Of a DNA stretch of 64,000 nt, positions 14,401-27,262 are shown one piece after another. Origin of the DNA: Gorsachius magnificus (lineage: Eukaryota; Chordata; Aves; Pelecaniformes; Ardeidae); contig CM067082.1 of assembly GCA_034008185.1 (NCBI GenBank), positions 56,751,586-56,815,585 of the forward strand, given 5' to 3'. A program made the translations under genes and the position numbers. Every line of letters starts with the position of its first letter. Positions within the stretch are counted from its first letter, which is position 1. The notes under the pieces are model-generated. The model made no database searches and was not told the origin of the DNA. It was given only the letters and a program-made list of their open reading frames with translations.

Positions 14401-17400
14401 CACAGCATAAAGCTTAACATTTATCCATCATCTTTAAAGGGCCAGCTGGCAGCAGTTTGGAGGTGGCCACAGCCAGCTACTGACTCTTTCAAACTGGTAG
14501 GTGTGGCTGTGGAAGGGCCTGAGGATACTGTGAAGAGGCTTAAGATTCAATAGAGAGGGAACTGCAGGAATGGCAGGGCTCTCATAAAAGACATGCTGGG
14601 GAGGCTGCTATTATTGCAGTGAGGTCAAGGCTGGAAATCAGGCATGGACTTAAAAAAACCCAGACTTCCTTATTTCCACTGTTTACCCTGTTTATTGTAT
14701 GATAAACTGCTTATATTGCTGCTCACTAATCTCTCCAGACATAAATAACCCCAAAGGCCCTGATTCATTTGCAGACTTTGCTGATCATTTTCCCTTGCAG
14801 CTCACCAGTAATGGTACTTCTAAGGCAGACCCAAGGCACGGGTGCAGGAGAAGCCCCTGCAGGGGTGTTCCTGCCCCCTGGACTTCAGTCAGGGCTGTGA
14901 CCTGTTGTACACAGACCCAGTTCTGAGGAAGCATCTCTCTCCCAAATGTTTACCATAATGCACTAATATATTTGCCAAATTTAAACTGAATTATATTCAA
15001 GGTTCTGACTGCCTGGTTCTAATAATGTATAGATTAATTCCTAGCCAGTAAAATACTGAAGTGCATTTTTAAATCCCATTGTGATCCATCGGCCATACAC
15101 CAAGATAAACAGACCCTAGAGCTTTGTTTGAATACTTCTGGCCTGAATTCTGAGCAAGGAAATGTCCAGGTTTAGCCTACCTCATTTGTACATTACTGTG
15201 TCAACCATATGCATTGTGATAACTTTGTCTACAGAATTTACTGTCCCTAAGCTTGCTAAAACCCCTAACTTTTTTTTTTAATTAAAAATTTACTGTATTT
15301 TAATTTTTTTTTGCTATGTACTCTGAGGTTCCCCAGAATTCATTGGAGAATGAGTGAGACTGAACAGCTTTGCAAGCAACCCTGATAAAAAGTGTGGAAA
15401 TGAGGACAGGGAATATCATAACAATCACTCTGACAGAAACAAGACAAAAGTGCAACTTAGTGTGGATCTGTGATCCTGTTCCACCCTGAAGTGTTAGACC
15501 GCTCCCCTGGAAATAATGACAGCACTCTATCTGAACTCAGAGCCTAACATAAGGCTCCAAGTGACCACCATTTATCACTGGAACAATCAAGAGCTTAGAC
15601 TATATGAGATCTTCTCATCTTATGACCCTCTTGCTTCTTCTTCACAACATCTCAGAGTAGGAGAACCACTGGTGTATTAACACACCACTATTTTACCACA
15701 TGGGATCTTGGAGCTCCCATTTGGGCTAACTGGGCAGGTACCACCCAGCAGTATTTCGCTACCAGTCACCTGCCAGCCATGGAGGGGGAGGCGGGGCAGG
15801 GCTGTGGGCCCTAATCTCCTAAAACACTGCAGAAAGGTCCCAGAGCTCATCTGTCAAAGCAGATAGAGTTAAGTGCCTACTGGCAACGGATGTAGAAGTG
15901 CAGCATTATCCTCATTATCTGGTGCTTACACCACTGGCAAGTGAAATAAAATCGTAACAATATACTCTTGTTCTTTCTGCACTTGGAAAATTCTGAATGC
16001 TTTTCTACAGGCGGCTGCTTAAAATTGCAAATTTACTAAATTGTTTGCCTTGGTATATTTGACTAATAAGAAAAAAAACCCACCTGGCAAGTTGTGTAAC
16101 AGAAATGCTTTCAATGTTTCTTGCTATCTGCAGTCTGCAGTTCTCTCTGGCGTTACTGATGTCTAGTCCACCTCTTTCAAAGCCCCAGTGCATTAAATCA
16201 TTTTGTAAATTAAAAGAAATGTGCTATCTCCAGCAGACGAAGAGTGGATAGGAGATCTTCCAGGCTAACACCAAGCCTTCAAAAAGCTTTTGAAATCTCA
16301 TTACTCAAGTATCTAATGGACTGAGTAACAGTTGCTGCATGGTCTTTTCTTTGTACTGTGCATTGCGTATAACTGACATACATCAATACTCAGTATGTTG
16401 GTAAACGGGGTGGATAATCTGCCAGCTTTGGTTCCCTTCAATACAATTTTCCATAAACGTAGGAAATCAGTGTTCATATATTATAAAGAAATAAATGTAA
16501 ATGTAGTTTAAGAGGACTGCCATACTGTATATCATAGTATATTTAAAGTGTGACCAGAAAGCCTCATTACAACTGCTTCACTTCATCTATTACCTAAAGT
16601 AACATAAAATATATTTATAGCAATCCCAACTTTTCCCTCATGTCTTTCTCAAAAATCCAAAGCTGCTTAAGCATGACCAAGGTTTGGATTCATTAATGTC
16701 TAATGAAGCACGAGCTCCACTTGTAGCCTTATGCAAATCAGGGTGCTGAAAATCACGTTCTCCCTCAGTCTTCCTTCCTCCTTCCCCTCCTCTCTCTCCC
16801 CAAATGAGGTCTGAATTCACACCGATCTGTTCTTGGCTGCAGACACCAACAGAATTTTTCTTCCCTGCAAACCTCCCCATCCTAAAGAAAAAAATCCAGA
16901 ACTTAAGGCTACCTTACATAAGCTTTGCCTTAAATCATATATGGATTCAGATATTACAGCACATTCATAATTATGACCTCCTAAGTTACATTTTCTTGCC
17001 AATTCAAGTTAAAAAAATCACTTCAGGAAAAAGTCTGCCCATTCCTGAATCAGCACAGCAGCATTTAGCAAAATATACTAACCAAGACAAAAACTGCATA
17101 TTCCATAAATGTCTAGACATGGACATTCTAGAAAGAGCAATGAAAGTGTTTTCAAATATACACTGCATTCCTCTAACTCTGTCCTACCAGCCAGGGGAAA
17201 CCCTCGCCCCTCTCTTCTTTATCTAGTGAGGATGTATCAAGCTGTAGCTCTAGATGTAGCACCAATTGGTACTACTGGTACAAATGATCCCAACAGGGCA
17301 AAGAGCATTGTTGAGCTCTTCTGACTGCCTTCTGACAGTTTTCTGCAGTCTTCTGACTGCAGAATTTACTTTGAATCATTGCCCCTCCCCCCCCCCACCC

Positions 17401-20400
17401 CCCGCCCAAAATACTGACCATCATCCAAACTCATGGAGCTGTTTGGCCCTGCATCAACTTCACTTCAATCCCCTTCTTTTTATTTTTGTTTTATTTGTCT
17501 TGCGAAGTGCGTGAGAGCCTGCCTCAAAAAGCCACACAACCCAGCGCTCAGGGCTGCCTATTGACAGCCAGGCTCAGGGAAAGGAAGCCATGTGCCTACA
17601 TGGAGAGGTGCGTTTCAGAGCTTTTATACAGAGCAGGTGGGATCAGCATGGGATGAGGAAACTAACTTAATGCCACAACTGTAGGGAACTACTAAGAGAT
17701 GCAAATTTTGGCTCAGCTCTGCAGGAAGAACCAATATGTCCATTTGCTGTCTTTGTTCAGAATGAAGAGTCTCTCTGCGTTAGAGCAATGACTGGCTAGT
17801 ACTTCTTGGACAAAATTTAATTAAAAAATCCTGATTCATAAAACTTGTAACACGTTGTGAGTTGTTTTCCGTTAGCACTTCAGCAGAATCGAATTCAAGT
17901 TTCTATCGGGAAGTTGCCTCGTAAGCCTGTAGCAGCGCAGTAAAGCCCAGCTCTCTGCAGCACATGGTACCCCAGTGCAGAACTGCTCCACCAGCACTTC
18001 CAGATTTTCTTTCCTGACAGCCCCAAAATCCTACGCAGCTCCAATACAAGCTGAGATGAACTTATGAACTTTTGGATCCATGGAAGACCTTCTCAAACTA
18101 TGCCAAGTCTGGAGCACCACAACCTCCACATTTCTTCAGCAAATGGCTTTGCGTGCCTACCTCTTGAGGAGACATATTCTGCTGCAAAAATAATATTTTG
18201 TTGGAACTTGCTGTGTAATTTTTTTTCTTCCTAGAGAATTTCTTCTAGAAATTTTAACAAATTGGATTTAACTTCAAACTGGAACAAACCCAAATGTCAA
18301 AACAATGACACGTTTCCCTGAAGCACACTTTCCTGGGTATGGCCAGCTCTGATTAAGGTGAACTAAGAATGAATGTCCTCAAACTGTACGTCCATCATTT
18401 ATCTTCCAACAAGGAATCAGCCTGTCCCAAAAGTCCCAAATACATGTGCCGAGCAATTCAAGTTGCCTGAACAAAGAGATGAATGAAGAGCCAAACAAAA
18501 TGTGTATATGGGAGCAGGCACAACATCGTGACTTGTAAGATGTATTATCCTGCAGCAACAACGTAACAAGCAGGTCCTGTGACCAGACTGCACTTTAGTT
18601 TGGGAAGTAGCTTGCAAAGGCTGGTTTGCATCTTTCTTTGGGACTAACAAAAAGAAGATGGAGAACTGCCTTTGAAAGGCAGACACATCGATTTGTCATA
18701 CCATTCAGGTGTCGGATTTCTAGTCCAATGGGGGATTTAATTTACTTTAAAACTCCAAAGATTAATTCCCTTTGTTTACTCCCTCCTTCACATCCAGTTC
18801 TTGCAACACTTTGTTTTTCTTACATGTTTTTGAAATTCATATGCATTCTTACTGGGAACAAAGACGATCTTAAATTCCTGAGTGACTGGGTGGCTCACCA
18901 GGATTTCTTTATGACTAATGAATGTTTCTCACTCCCTCAAAGCTTCATCATTAAGGCCATTGTTTCCCCAAGGAGATGTCCTTGCGCATTCAAAAATCGC
19001 ACAATATTCTTCTCATGTACGTTGCAGCAGATGCAGCTGAGTTCCACGCACCTGTGGAGACTCAGCTGCTTTGTGAGTTGGTATCAGCCATTAGTTGGTG
19101 AGCTCTAAGGATAACATCTGCTCAAGTAACTGCACTCTTATTCCTCCTTTTTTCTTCCTGTTCTCATTCTACAAAGTTTATAGCAGGGTTATATAATTTA
19201 AAAAAAAACCAAACCTCTATGATTTGCTCTCCATTAGAATCATTAGGTACATGACAGGATGTGCCTGTGAAACTGCGGATTGTGACAAAATGGGGTTTCT
19301 GAATCTTTGTCTCACCCTTCCGCTGTTCAGCTGTCTCTGACCTCTCTCTGTAGCCTCATCAATCCCATATACTTTAAAGGAGCAAACTTTCTGGGAAGGA
19401 GTGACCATGTTAATCACAAAGGTAAAAGCAATCTTCTTTTCTATTCTTTCCAGAAAGTCTGTTTGCTTTCAACACAAAAAGCTTTCTGTTTATAAATTTG
19501 TGAGAGTGAGGAGGTCAACAGATATTCAGGCTCTTGCAAGTCTTGAGTGATGACAAGTGAGAACAAATATTTCTCTTTTCTTCTGGTTCTACTTGAACTT
19601 CTGTAAAGAGAGATTGAAGCCCTTCCCCCTGAAAAAAAATTGGCTGTCTGATTAGACGGCAGCACTAAATAAATAATAACATGAGATCTCTTTGACCTTT
19701 TTATGTGATAAAATTAAGTAATAGTTACAAAAGAATTTTAAAAGTGGCAGAAAAGGAGCTATTGTTCGTGTCCCATGTATTTAGTTGTTATACCAGCTTC
19801 TCACACAGTCTAGCACCTCACAGCTGTTACTGGTTGTTTTTAGCAAGTGTGCTTTACACCTCCTCCCTTCCTAACACAGGTTTTCCTCTTTCTCCAGATA
19901 ACAAACCTTTGGGCTTGTACAGCTTCACAACCTGGCATAAATGGCCAGGGCATGGCCTAAAGAAACCCCTTTCTTCTGTATTCAGCGCCCCAGATGAGTC
20001 CCAGTAGAGCGGTCAGGAGGAGTTCTTCTCCCCTTCACCAACCTCCTGCCCATCCAAATCCTGCTCCCACCCTTCAGAGGCAGCTCTGCCTAGTTGGTCT
20101 CTCTGTCTCCTGCCCTCCAGATGAAGCCCTTGGCACAAATATGCCTGAGAGCTGAGCCAAAGCTTCCTTTGGGCCTTTCTGCTCTCAGCACGTGCTTCTG
20201 CAAGCCCATGCTCTGCCAGGCAAAGAAGAGTTGTGGCTAATCCCAGGACAAAAAACAATTGCTGTCAGGACGCAGAAGGACTGTTTCTGATCTCAGACCA
20301 CGTATTTTTTGGAAGGTGGGGGCTATTTCAGTGTCTTCACTCTGCTGTTAATCATTAGTGATAAGGGATCAATGGTGTCCTTTCCCAGGGAACAGAAACA

Positions 20401-23400
20401 TGAAGTCTGTCTTCTTTGAGGATTTTGCAGGGTAAGATGCTGGCTGATAGCTAAAAAACTTCTTTCAAGGCACAAAAGGGAGTGTAAAATGACTGAATTT
20501 TGTGTGGGTTTGGGAGTGGACAGGGAAGAAAGAAGCTTTGTCAGCCTTTATTCCTCATTCTTTCTTCTTATTATTGACCAAGCTCTCTAACTATATGCAA
20601 ACATGCACAGCTTATTACACACAGCTGCTGTTTGTGTTTGCAGTGTGGTGGTTGGTACCAGCCTTGATCTTAGCTTCTAGTCACTGTATACATAACTCTG
20701 GCCTATAGAGCACTAGTGATGCTAGGAAGGATTTTGGTAGAAGTCAGGGCCAAAGTTAGCTGAGTCCCTTCAAGTCACTGAAAGAATAATGAATGTCAGT
20801 GTCATACCCTGGCTGTTCAGGAATTGGTGCCATTAGCAGGAGAAAGCACATACTAATCAATAAGCCTTGGCACTTAATGGCTCTGAAGTATTGGTGGGCT
20901 GGCAGTTTACATCTGCTCACAGCACTGTACCTAGTCACAACAATTTACCGTCTTCTCTCCTGTTGAAACCCACCAATATAAATTGTCAGGCAGGCACTAG
21001 ATAATTCTTCCTTCCAGTCTCATAAATTACTCTTACAAAGGTCTGTTTAGAAATCAATAAATCTTATATGAGGAATGGGTAAGGAGGCACGGTGCTGTTT
21101 AATTAATAGGTAACTCTCCTAAGGTAACATCATGTTTTCCCCATCACGTTTCTCTGTTGCAACTATAGATTTCCTCAGAAGACTTTCCTCAGATATACTT
21201 GCACATCCTTCTGAACTCGCAGAGATCAGTTTTCAATTTATTCAGTCCCATCTGAGGTATTTGTGTTCCTCGGGTCTCCTGAGAGCCAGCTTCCTTCCTC
21301 TTGCTCAGGATCTGCTCAACTCAAAGGGCTCCATAACCTACTGCAATTCCAGCCTGGGAGCCCGCTGCTGGGCAGCCCGCACCCATGCCCTGTGTTTGCG
21401 CAGGGAAAGGAAAAATCCACAGGAGGCAACTTCCAACCTCTTCCACTGCTTCACTCACGAGCTCCAGCTAGCTCGCTTCCAAGAAGAGGGACTCTGTGGA
21501 ACTACTCTCCCGTAATGGAAACTTCCTAGATAAAGAGCATTTCACAGAGCTTTCCCAGAAACAATCACCATTTCTCCCCCAGCTGCTAAGGAAACCAGCA
21601 ATGGACCCTTGGCAGTGTAGAGAGCAGCAGAAAGATTTGCATGCACCTGAAGGAGTGTGCATGCCCTTCTCTATGAAAATTTTCAGGATTAGTGACGTGA
21701 GCTACTTATACAAAAAAAACTCACAGGAAGGTTCGCTGAGTCCCTTACTGATCTGAGACAATGTAAGGGGGTATGTCCGCTCACACTTCACTGCTACATG
21801 GAAATGGGAGTATCACAGCAATCATTCAAAAATTTACCGTTTGGCATCATACCTTCTCTTGCCCATCATTTTTAAAAATCATAAAAACACCTTAAAAAGA
21901 GTATTTTATTGCATTTTTGTTCTCTTAAAACAATAACTGAGGTTTTGCCCTGAGATAATGTTTATTCATTTTTGATAGCCTGTTCCCCAATGAGTTTAGT
22001 TTGATCTGACTTTTGGACAAAACATAATTATAAAGATGACAGCCAATTACATGAATAGTTACAGTCTGCAGAATCAAATCTCAGATTCTCTCAGGATTCT
22101 CCTTTATCAGCGCATTAGACCACTGTCTCAGCCACTTGATGTGGGAGAAGGAATGAAGGAATTAAATGAGAAGTAGTGTGAGCGCTGGAGAAGGCCCACG
22201 GCACACCATCAATGGGGAATGAGGTGGGAGAAATTTACTGAATCTCATTCTCCATGATTGAGCTTCAAGAAGTCTGAAATTGGATCCCATGGTCCCTTTA
22301 TTAAAATTATTAATATCTGGCATAGAGAATGATCTTTGAGTCTGCACACTGAACTAGAACTTACAAGACATGGTTGCCATCAAGGAATTCACTTAATCTC
22401 TCTGTTCCTGAACACTGTAGAACGAGGACAACATCAGTGCACTCAGAGGCATTTTGGGAGGACAAATGTATGAGGATTCAGAGAGAGCTCAGAAGCTATA
22501 CTGTTGTGGACAAAGTAAGTTTATCAACAGAATTTACCCAAGTTACATGTGTGGTCTGCAGATTCACATTTTCACCCGTTTTATTCAGGACTTCTCTTTC
22601 ATCATAGAAGTAATGAGCAACTGAATAAAAGTAGAAAACCACATCACAGTTATGTTGTGGCCTAGAATCTCAGCTGGCCTAAACTCTTCTCTCTCCACTG
22701 ATTCCAAGGTGTTGCAACAAATCTAAGGTACACTGTAGGCTCCCTGATGTTTCAAATACTTGTGAATATCCCAGGGAGTAGCGCAGAGGCTGCAGATGAA
22801 AGAGCTTCTTCTCTTAGGCTCACCTCAACAGTTGTGGATGCCCAGAGGACAGAAGAAAAACTCAAAGCCATCAGGCCAGAGGTATGAAAGCTCTGAAAAC
22901 CTCTTGAAAGTGCCTGAACCCTAGTCCTGAACAGAGACAGGCACTTGGGGGTAGTGTGAGGAAGTCAGTACCTCAGAAAGCACACCCAGCTACAGAACTG
23001 CTCTCACACTCTGCTGCAGCCATAGACAGAAACCTGTTGCATCCTGGCCAGGCTGAGTTGGTGTCCCACTCCACAAACCACTTGTGAAAGCTTCAGTCTT
23101 CTGGAAACACTAGGAAGAAGAAGAAAGAAAAAAGAAAAAAGGTAGGCTATTTGCACAAACAAATTGCCAATTACAGGTGAGACTTCAGATGGATGATGTC
23201 TTTAGATACCTGGAGCCTTGCCTCGAAGCTCCCGCTTTCTAGGTCTCTCTTGCTGTGGAAGCCAGGATGGAAAACTTTGCCTCAGTAGGTAGGATAGAGA
23301 GGACGCAGTGTCATGGAAGCTCTTCTGCATTCAGACAGCTCAGCATCACCATCCTACACAAAAGCATCACTCAGGTCTGGGGAATTTTTTAAAACGGAAA

Positions 23401-26400
23401 CCAACCTGTTTTCAACCAGCTCCAGGGTGCTCTTGCATTAAAAAAATCCAAGCTCCACCCTGCCTGCCTCTGCAAACGGGCAGCTGGTATGGTTCTAAGA
23501 ACATGGTCATCCTCAGTAACAACTGGTTTTGTTTGGTGTCTTGTCTCTGAAAGGCTTCTTTAGCAGAAACCATACAAGAAGTAAGGCACCTCGCAGAGCA
23601 ATATGACATCTGTATACACCTACAGCAGGCTTTGACTATTTATGTTTATTTGAAATAAGATCTGAATTACTGTCATAAATGTCTTGCATTTTCGCTTTTC
23701 CCCAGGCTCTCTTGCTTTCTCATCCATCCCCTACATTTTTTTTTAAATTAGGGCTGTCCTTTAGTCCAAATAAAACATTTATTTTAAAATAAATTCATAG
23801 ATGTCAATAAACACCTTAACCAAATAAAAAAATTTTACTGAAAGTATGACATTTATTTGGGGATGGTCAAAATATTTGAGGTCTTCAGGTCCTGAGGTCA
23901 CTGTACTATAAACTGATGTAGTCACTGGGTGGCATGGTGCAGCATGCACCAAAAATCTGGCACAGTTCTAGCAGCTGCTCCTGAGGGCAGGTACATCGGC
24001 ACTGAGGCTGGAGGAGTGGATGTTTTTGTTGCCTCTTAGTATGAAGCATTTAGTGACTTGAGCAACCTGCATGTGAGGGATGTATGTACCAAGCCACTGT
24101 GTCCTACAGAAACCATCATGAGAAAATGCTCAGTGCTGTCAATCATTTGTTTTATTTCCCTCTCTGTGTTCAAATTCAGCCTATTAGCCAACTAATAAAG
24201 GCCGTTTCTCAACCACATCCCAAGTGAATCAAGTAAAGTGCACCAGAGATACGTTTAATGTTCAGATTCACTGGTTTAATTTTACCAAGTTGTGACTACT
24301 GTCTCATACTTCATCCGACTAACAGATTTATGTCTAGGTTTTTTGTTCATCCATTATTCCTTGCACTATTCAGCGGTTTGCCTTTCGTGCCCTTATTCTT
24401 AGCAGATGGGTGATGCACACAGGTCTTTCTCTGGGGCCAAAGACGTTTTCAATTCTTCCTCTTGCATTAATAACATATAGAGACAACTTGCCTTCTGAGG
24501 GTTTTTTACTGTATTTTCTTGCCTCTTATTCTACAAAAAAGATATACTGCTATGAAAAGAATCATTACAGTTGTTTTCTCCTACCTTTATCCTCGGGGTA
24601 CTGTCATTGTTATCTATTAGCCACAGAATAGCCTAAGTTTTTCATGTTTCTTAATAGTCTTGTTTATTATTTACTGTTCCTTTCATGAGAGTATCAGCTC
24701 ATCTCTGTTCTCTGCTATGTATCGCACTTTAGCTATTATGATTTTGCATTGTTGTTTCGCCATCTTCTATAAAAGCATTCAGAGGGGGGAGAGCCCATTT
24801 GTTCCTATGGCTATGGAAAATGTAACTGTGGCTTGTACTGAGGGACTTTTCAGCATCAGACAGAGCATCTTTATCAGGATTTTTCATAAACACTCAGCTT
24901 TGTAGGGGTTTGGGTTTTTAAGCCTTTTGCTTTACTTGAGACTGCCCTCCTTTGACAATGTAGGGAAAGTCTTTGATGATGCCATGAAAGAATATAGCAA
25001 GATTTTCTTCCCTGTTTTTGCCTGTGACTACACCAGAGACAAAGCTCCATATGAAATCCTGCTTCATTCACTGTTTATATTCTTGTGGATTATGTTGTTT
25101 AACATAATTCTATACCATGTAACTAGATCCAGCTGCCTTTTGCCAGACCTTTAAAGGTATGGGTCTCTACATATTCCTTTTCCAGCAAAGTATAACAATA
25201 ACTAATAAACAAGTTACTGTTAGGCAAGTTTCAACTTGTAGAAGTAGCCTGTTAATGAAAATAATTTGCAGGGCTGAAAAAAACTCTTCAGGGCTCTCTT
25301 AAAGGACTATTAAGTTTCTCTTAGGGTTTTCTCCCCACCAGGAGCCCAGCAGTCGCAAACTAACAATGCTTTACCTAAGACAGGGCAGAGCTTTTTGTTG
25401 TGGTGATGCTTTGTTCTGCTTTGTCAGTCTGATTGACATAATCCAGCTCTGGACATCGCTCCACCCTTGCCAAATGAGAACATATCTGCAACTACTACAG
25501 CTCCTCCAGGTTTGGCTCCAGTTTGGAGATCTGCACAGCTGAATGAGATATTTTTGTACTCAGGGGAGGGCAGGGAAGAGATGAACATTACTGTCAGCCA
25601 GGCTCTTTCTGGAAATGGCAATAAATTGCTTATGGCCGATTTCAGCTAATGCTAGCCTTTTCCCACCAAAAATATCACATTTCTTTTATCTCCACACTAC
25701 ATCCAAATTTCCATTCTCTGATTTTGCTGGCATAGGGTCTTTAGGACAACGGCTTCAAGCATGCCATTATCAGAGGAGTGCACATCCGTGGAGTCATCAG
25801 TGAGTTTATTCACAGGCGTCCTGCCCAAGCGCCCAGCTCCCAGTGCCAGACATGGCTGGGCAGTGACTCAGCAGCAGGAAACCCGATGTCATTCCTCCTC
25901 AGCTCACAGCTTCCTAACAGTCACCAGGGCACCACAAACCCCTTCTGATGAAGACACGGTCCCCTTCCTACCGCACCCCCCTCACCCATATTCCACCCCT
26001 GCCATGCGAAGCATTATACAGCTGCTCTCCTTTTCATTTCTTCCCTCTCCCTGCAGAGGTAACAGTGAGATTCTGGAGAAGCAGAGACCCAACACCAAAC
26101 TTCACCAAGTTTTTACCTAACCCAGCTGACAAAAGCAAACTCAGCGGGGAAGTGCAGAGGTTTATTCTGAGTGCTCCTTGTTTTGTGCTTCCAGCAAAAG
26201 ATTTTTTTAGGCCTTACTTTGCCTGTGTTTGAAGGCACAGAAGTGTACAAAGGCAAAGGCTCATAAAAAAAAAAAAAAGACAGTCTTTTTTTCCCTGCAC
26301 TTAAACCTCAATAATGTCCTTACATTAAATATATATATGTGTACTATATGCACATAACACTGGACTGCTTCTTGATCTGTGTTTCAGCCAAATTAGCTTT

Positions 26401-26769
26401 ATGCCACCTTTTCACCTCACAGTTTCTCTCACCCCTCAGGTGAGTCCCAAGAGGACTGATATTCATGGCACAAAACTCCTCCAACAGCTTCTCCAAGCTC
26501 AGGCCCCTGTGAAAATTTGCCTCCCACAGGAAAAAAAAAACAACTTTACCCTTTTTGGTTTTGCAAGCATAACTCCCCAGTCCCTGACCAACCCTCGGAC
26601 CTGGTGGCCTCAGTCCCTGCATGAGCCATCTTCAAGGGGAGCAGCTGAGAGGCACGGACCCAAACCCAGCAGAGGACAATCACACTCCTACGCATCCCTT
26701 GGCCAGTACCCTGACCGTCACCCCAACACGAGGACATTTCTGTTGCCTGGCCTTCGCCTCCCTCCCGGA
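14401..26769. other. gene-free DNA
   Basis: No recognisable gene or mobile element. A C-rich run lies at about 17382-17405. Frames of 120-170 codons occur (for example 16804-17226, 18626-19108, 26401-26913), but none has a recognised domain, and they overlap frames in other phases. Composition rises toward GC after about 25.7 kb as the CpG island approaches. Confidence 0.55.
17317..17366 (+). repeat. 12-bp direct repeat pair
   Basis: TCTTCTGACTGC occurs at 17317-17328 and again at 17349-17360, with related CTTCTGACAG and TTCTGCAG segments between. This is a small local duplication. Confidence 0.8.
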
Positions 26770-27262
26770 GGAAAGCGGCCACAGCACTTGGCCTGGGGTT
26801 TTGAAGTCAGGCCGCCATTTCCTTCCCCTGCTTGGTACCGCGGCCGTGCTTGCCGTCATGGCTACGCATGCCAAAAGATCACTCCAACGCATGAATTTAT
26901 GTGGCGTTTGTAATTTGGCCCCCTCCGGCGACCCCTCGAGCGCTGGTCAGGCCTGAGCCGTGACCCCGGCGGCGGCTGGCAGTTGCATGGCCGCCGCCTG
27001 TCAGCCAGCGGCCTGCGGCACGGCGGGGGCTGCGGCGCCATCTTGTGTCGGCAGCGGGACGGGGATGATGGGGACGGGGAGACGGGGACAGGACAGCGCA
27101 GGGCGGTGGGCTGAGTGGGCGAGTGTGGGGCCGGAGCGGAGCGATGAGAGGGGCAGGCGAGCTGCCTGCGGAGGGAAAGGCAGAGCAGCGCCCCGGTATC
27201 AGCGTCCCGCCTCCCTTCACCCAGCCGGCCTGCGGCAGGTGGGACAGCCCCGGGGTGAGGAG
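26770..27262. promoter_or_regulatory. CpG island, candidate host promoter
   Basis: GC-rich, with about 19 CpG dinucleotides counted by eye between 26935 and 27062, in a window that is otherwise AT-rich and CpG-poor. Dense unmethylated-type CpG clusters usually mark promoters of broadly expressed or developmental genes in birds. A YY1-like site lies inside. Direction is unresolved. On the minus strand an ATG in good context (A at -3, G at +4) starts at 27041. On the plus strand, donor-like CAG/GTGGGA (GT at 27239) and GGG/GTGAGG (GT at 27255) precede a T-rich acceptor-like tract ending in AG at 27331, but the implied introns of 77-93 bp are very short. No protein from either strand is recognised, so this could be a first non-coding exon or a lncRNA promoter. 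Confidence 0.6.
27034..27046 (-). promoter_or_regulatory. YY1-like binding site
   Basis: The minus strand reads CAAGATGGCGCC, close to the YY1 consensus AANATGGCGGC. YY1 sites in CpG-island promoters often sit just downstream of the start site in the sense direction. If so here, transcription would run leftward. The ATG within the motif could also be a start codon. Confidence 0.45.

Noticed and set aside
17382..17405. C-rich run as a regulatory element
   Set aside because: Simple low-complexity sequence with no other supporting signal.
26401..26913. 170-codon plus-strand frame
   Set aside because: Low-complexity, no recognised domain, overlaps frames in other phases, and composition is driven by rising GC.
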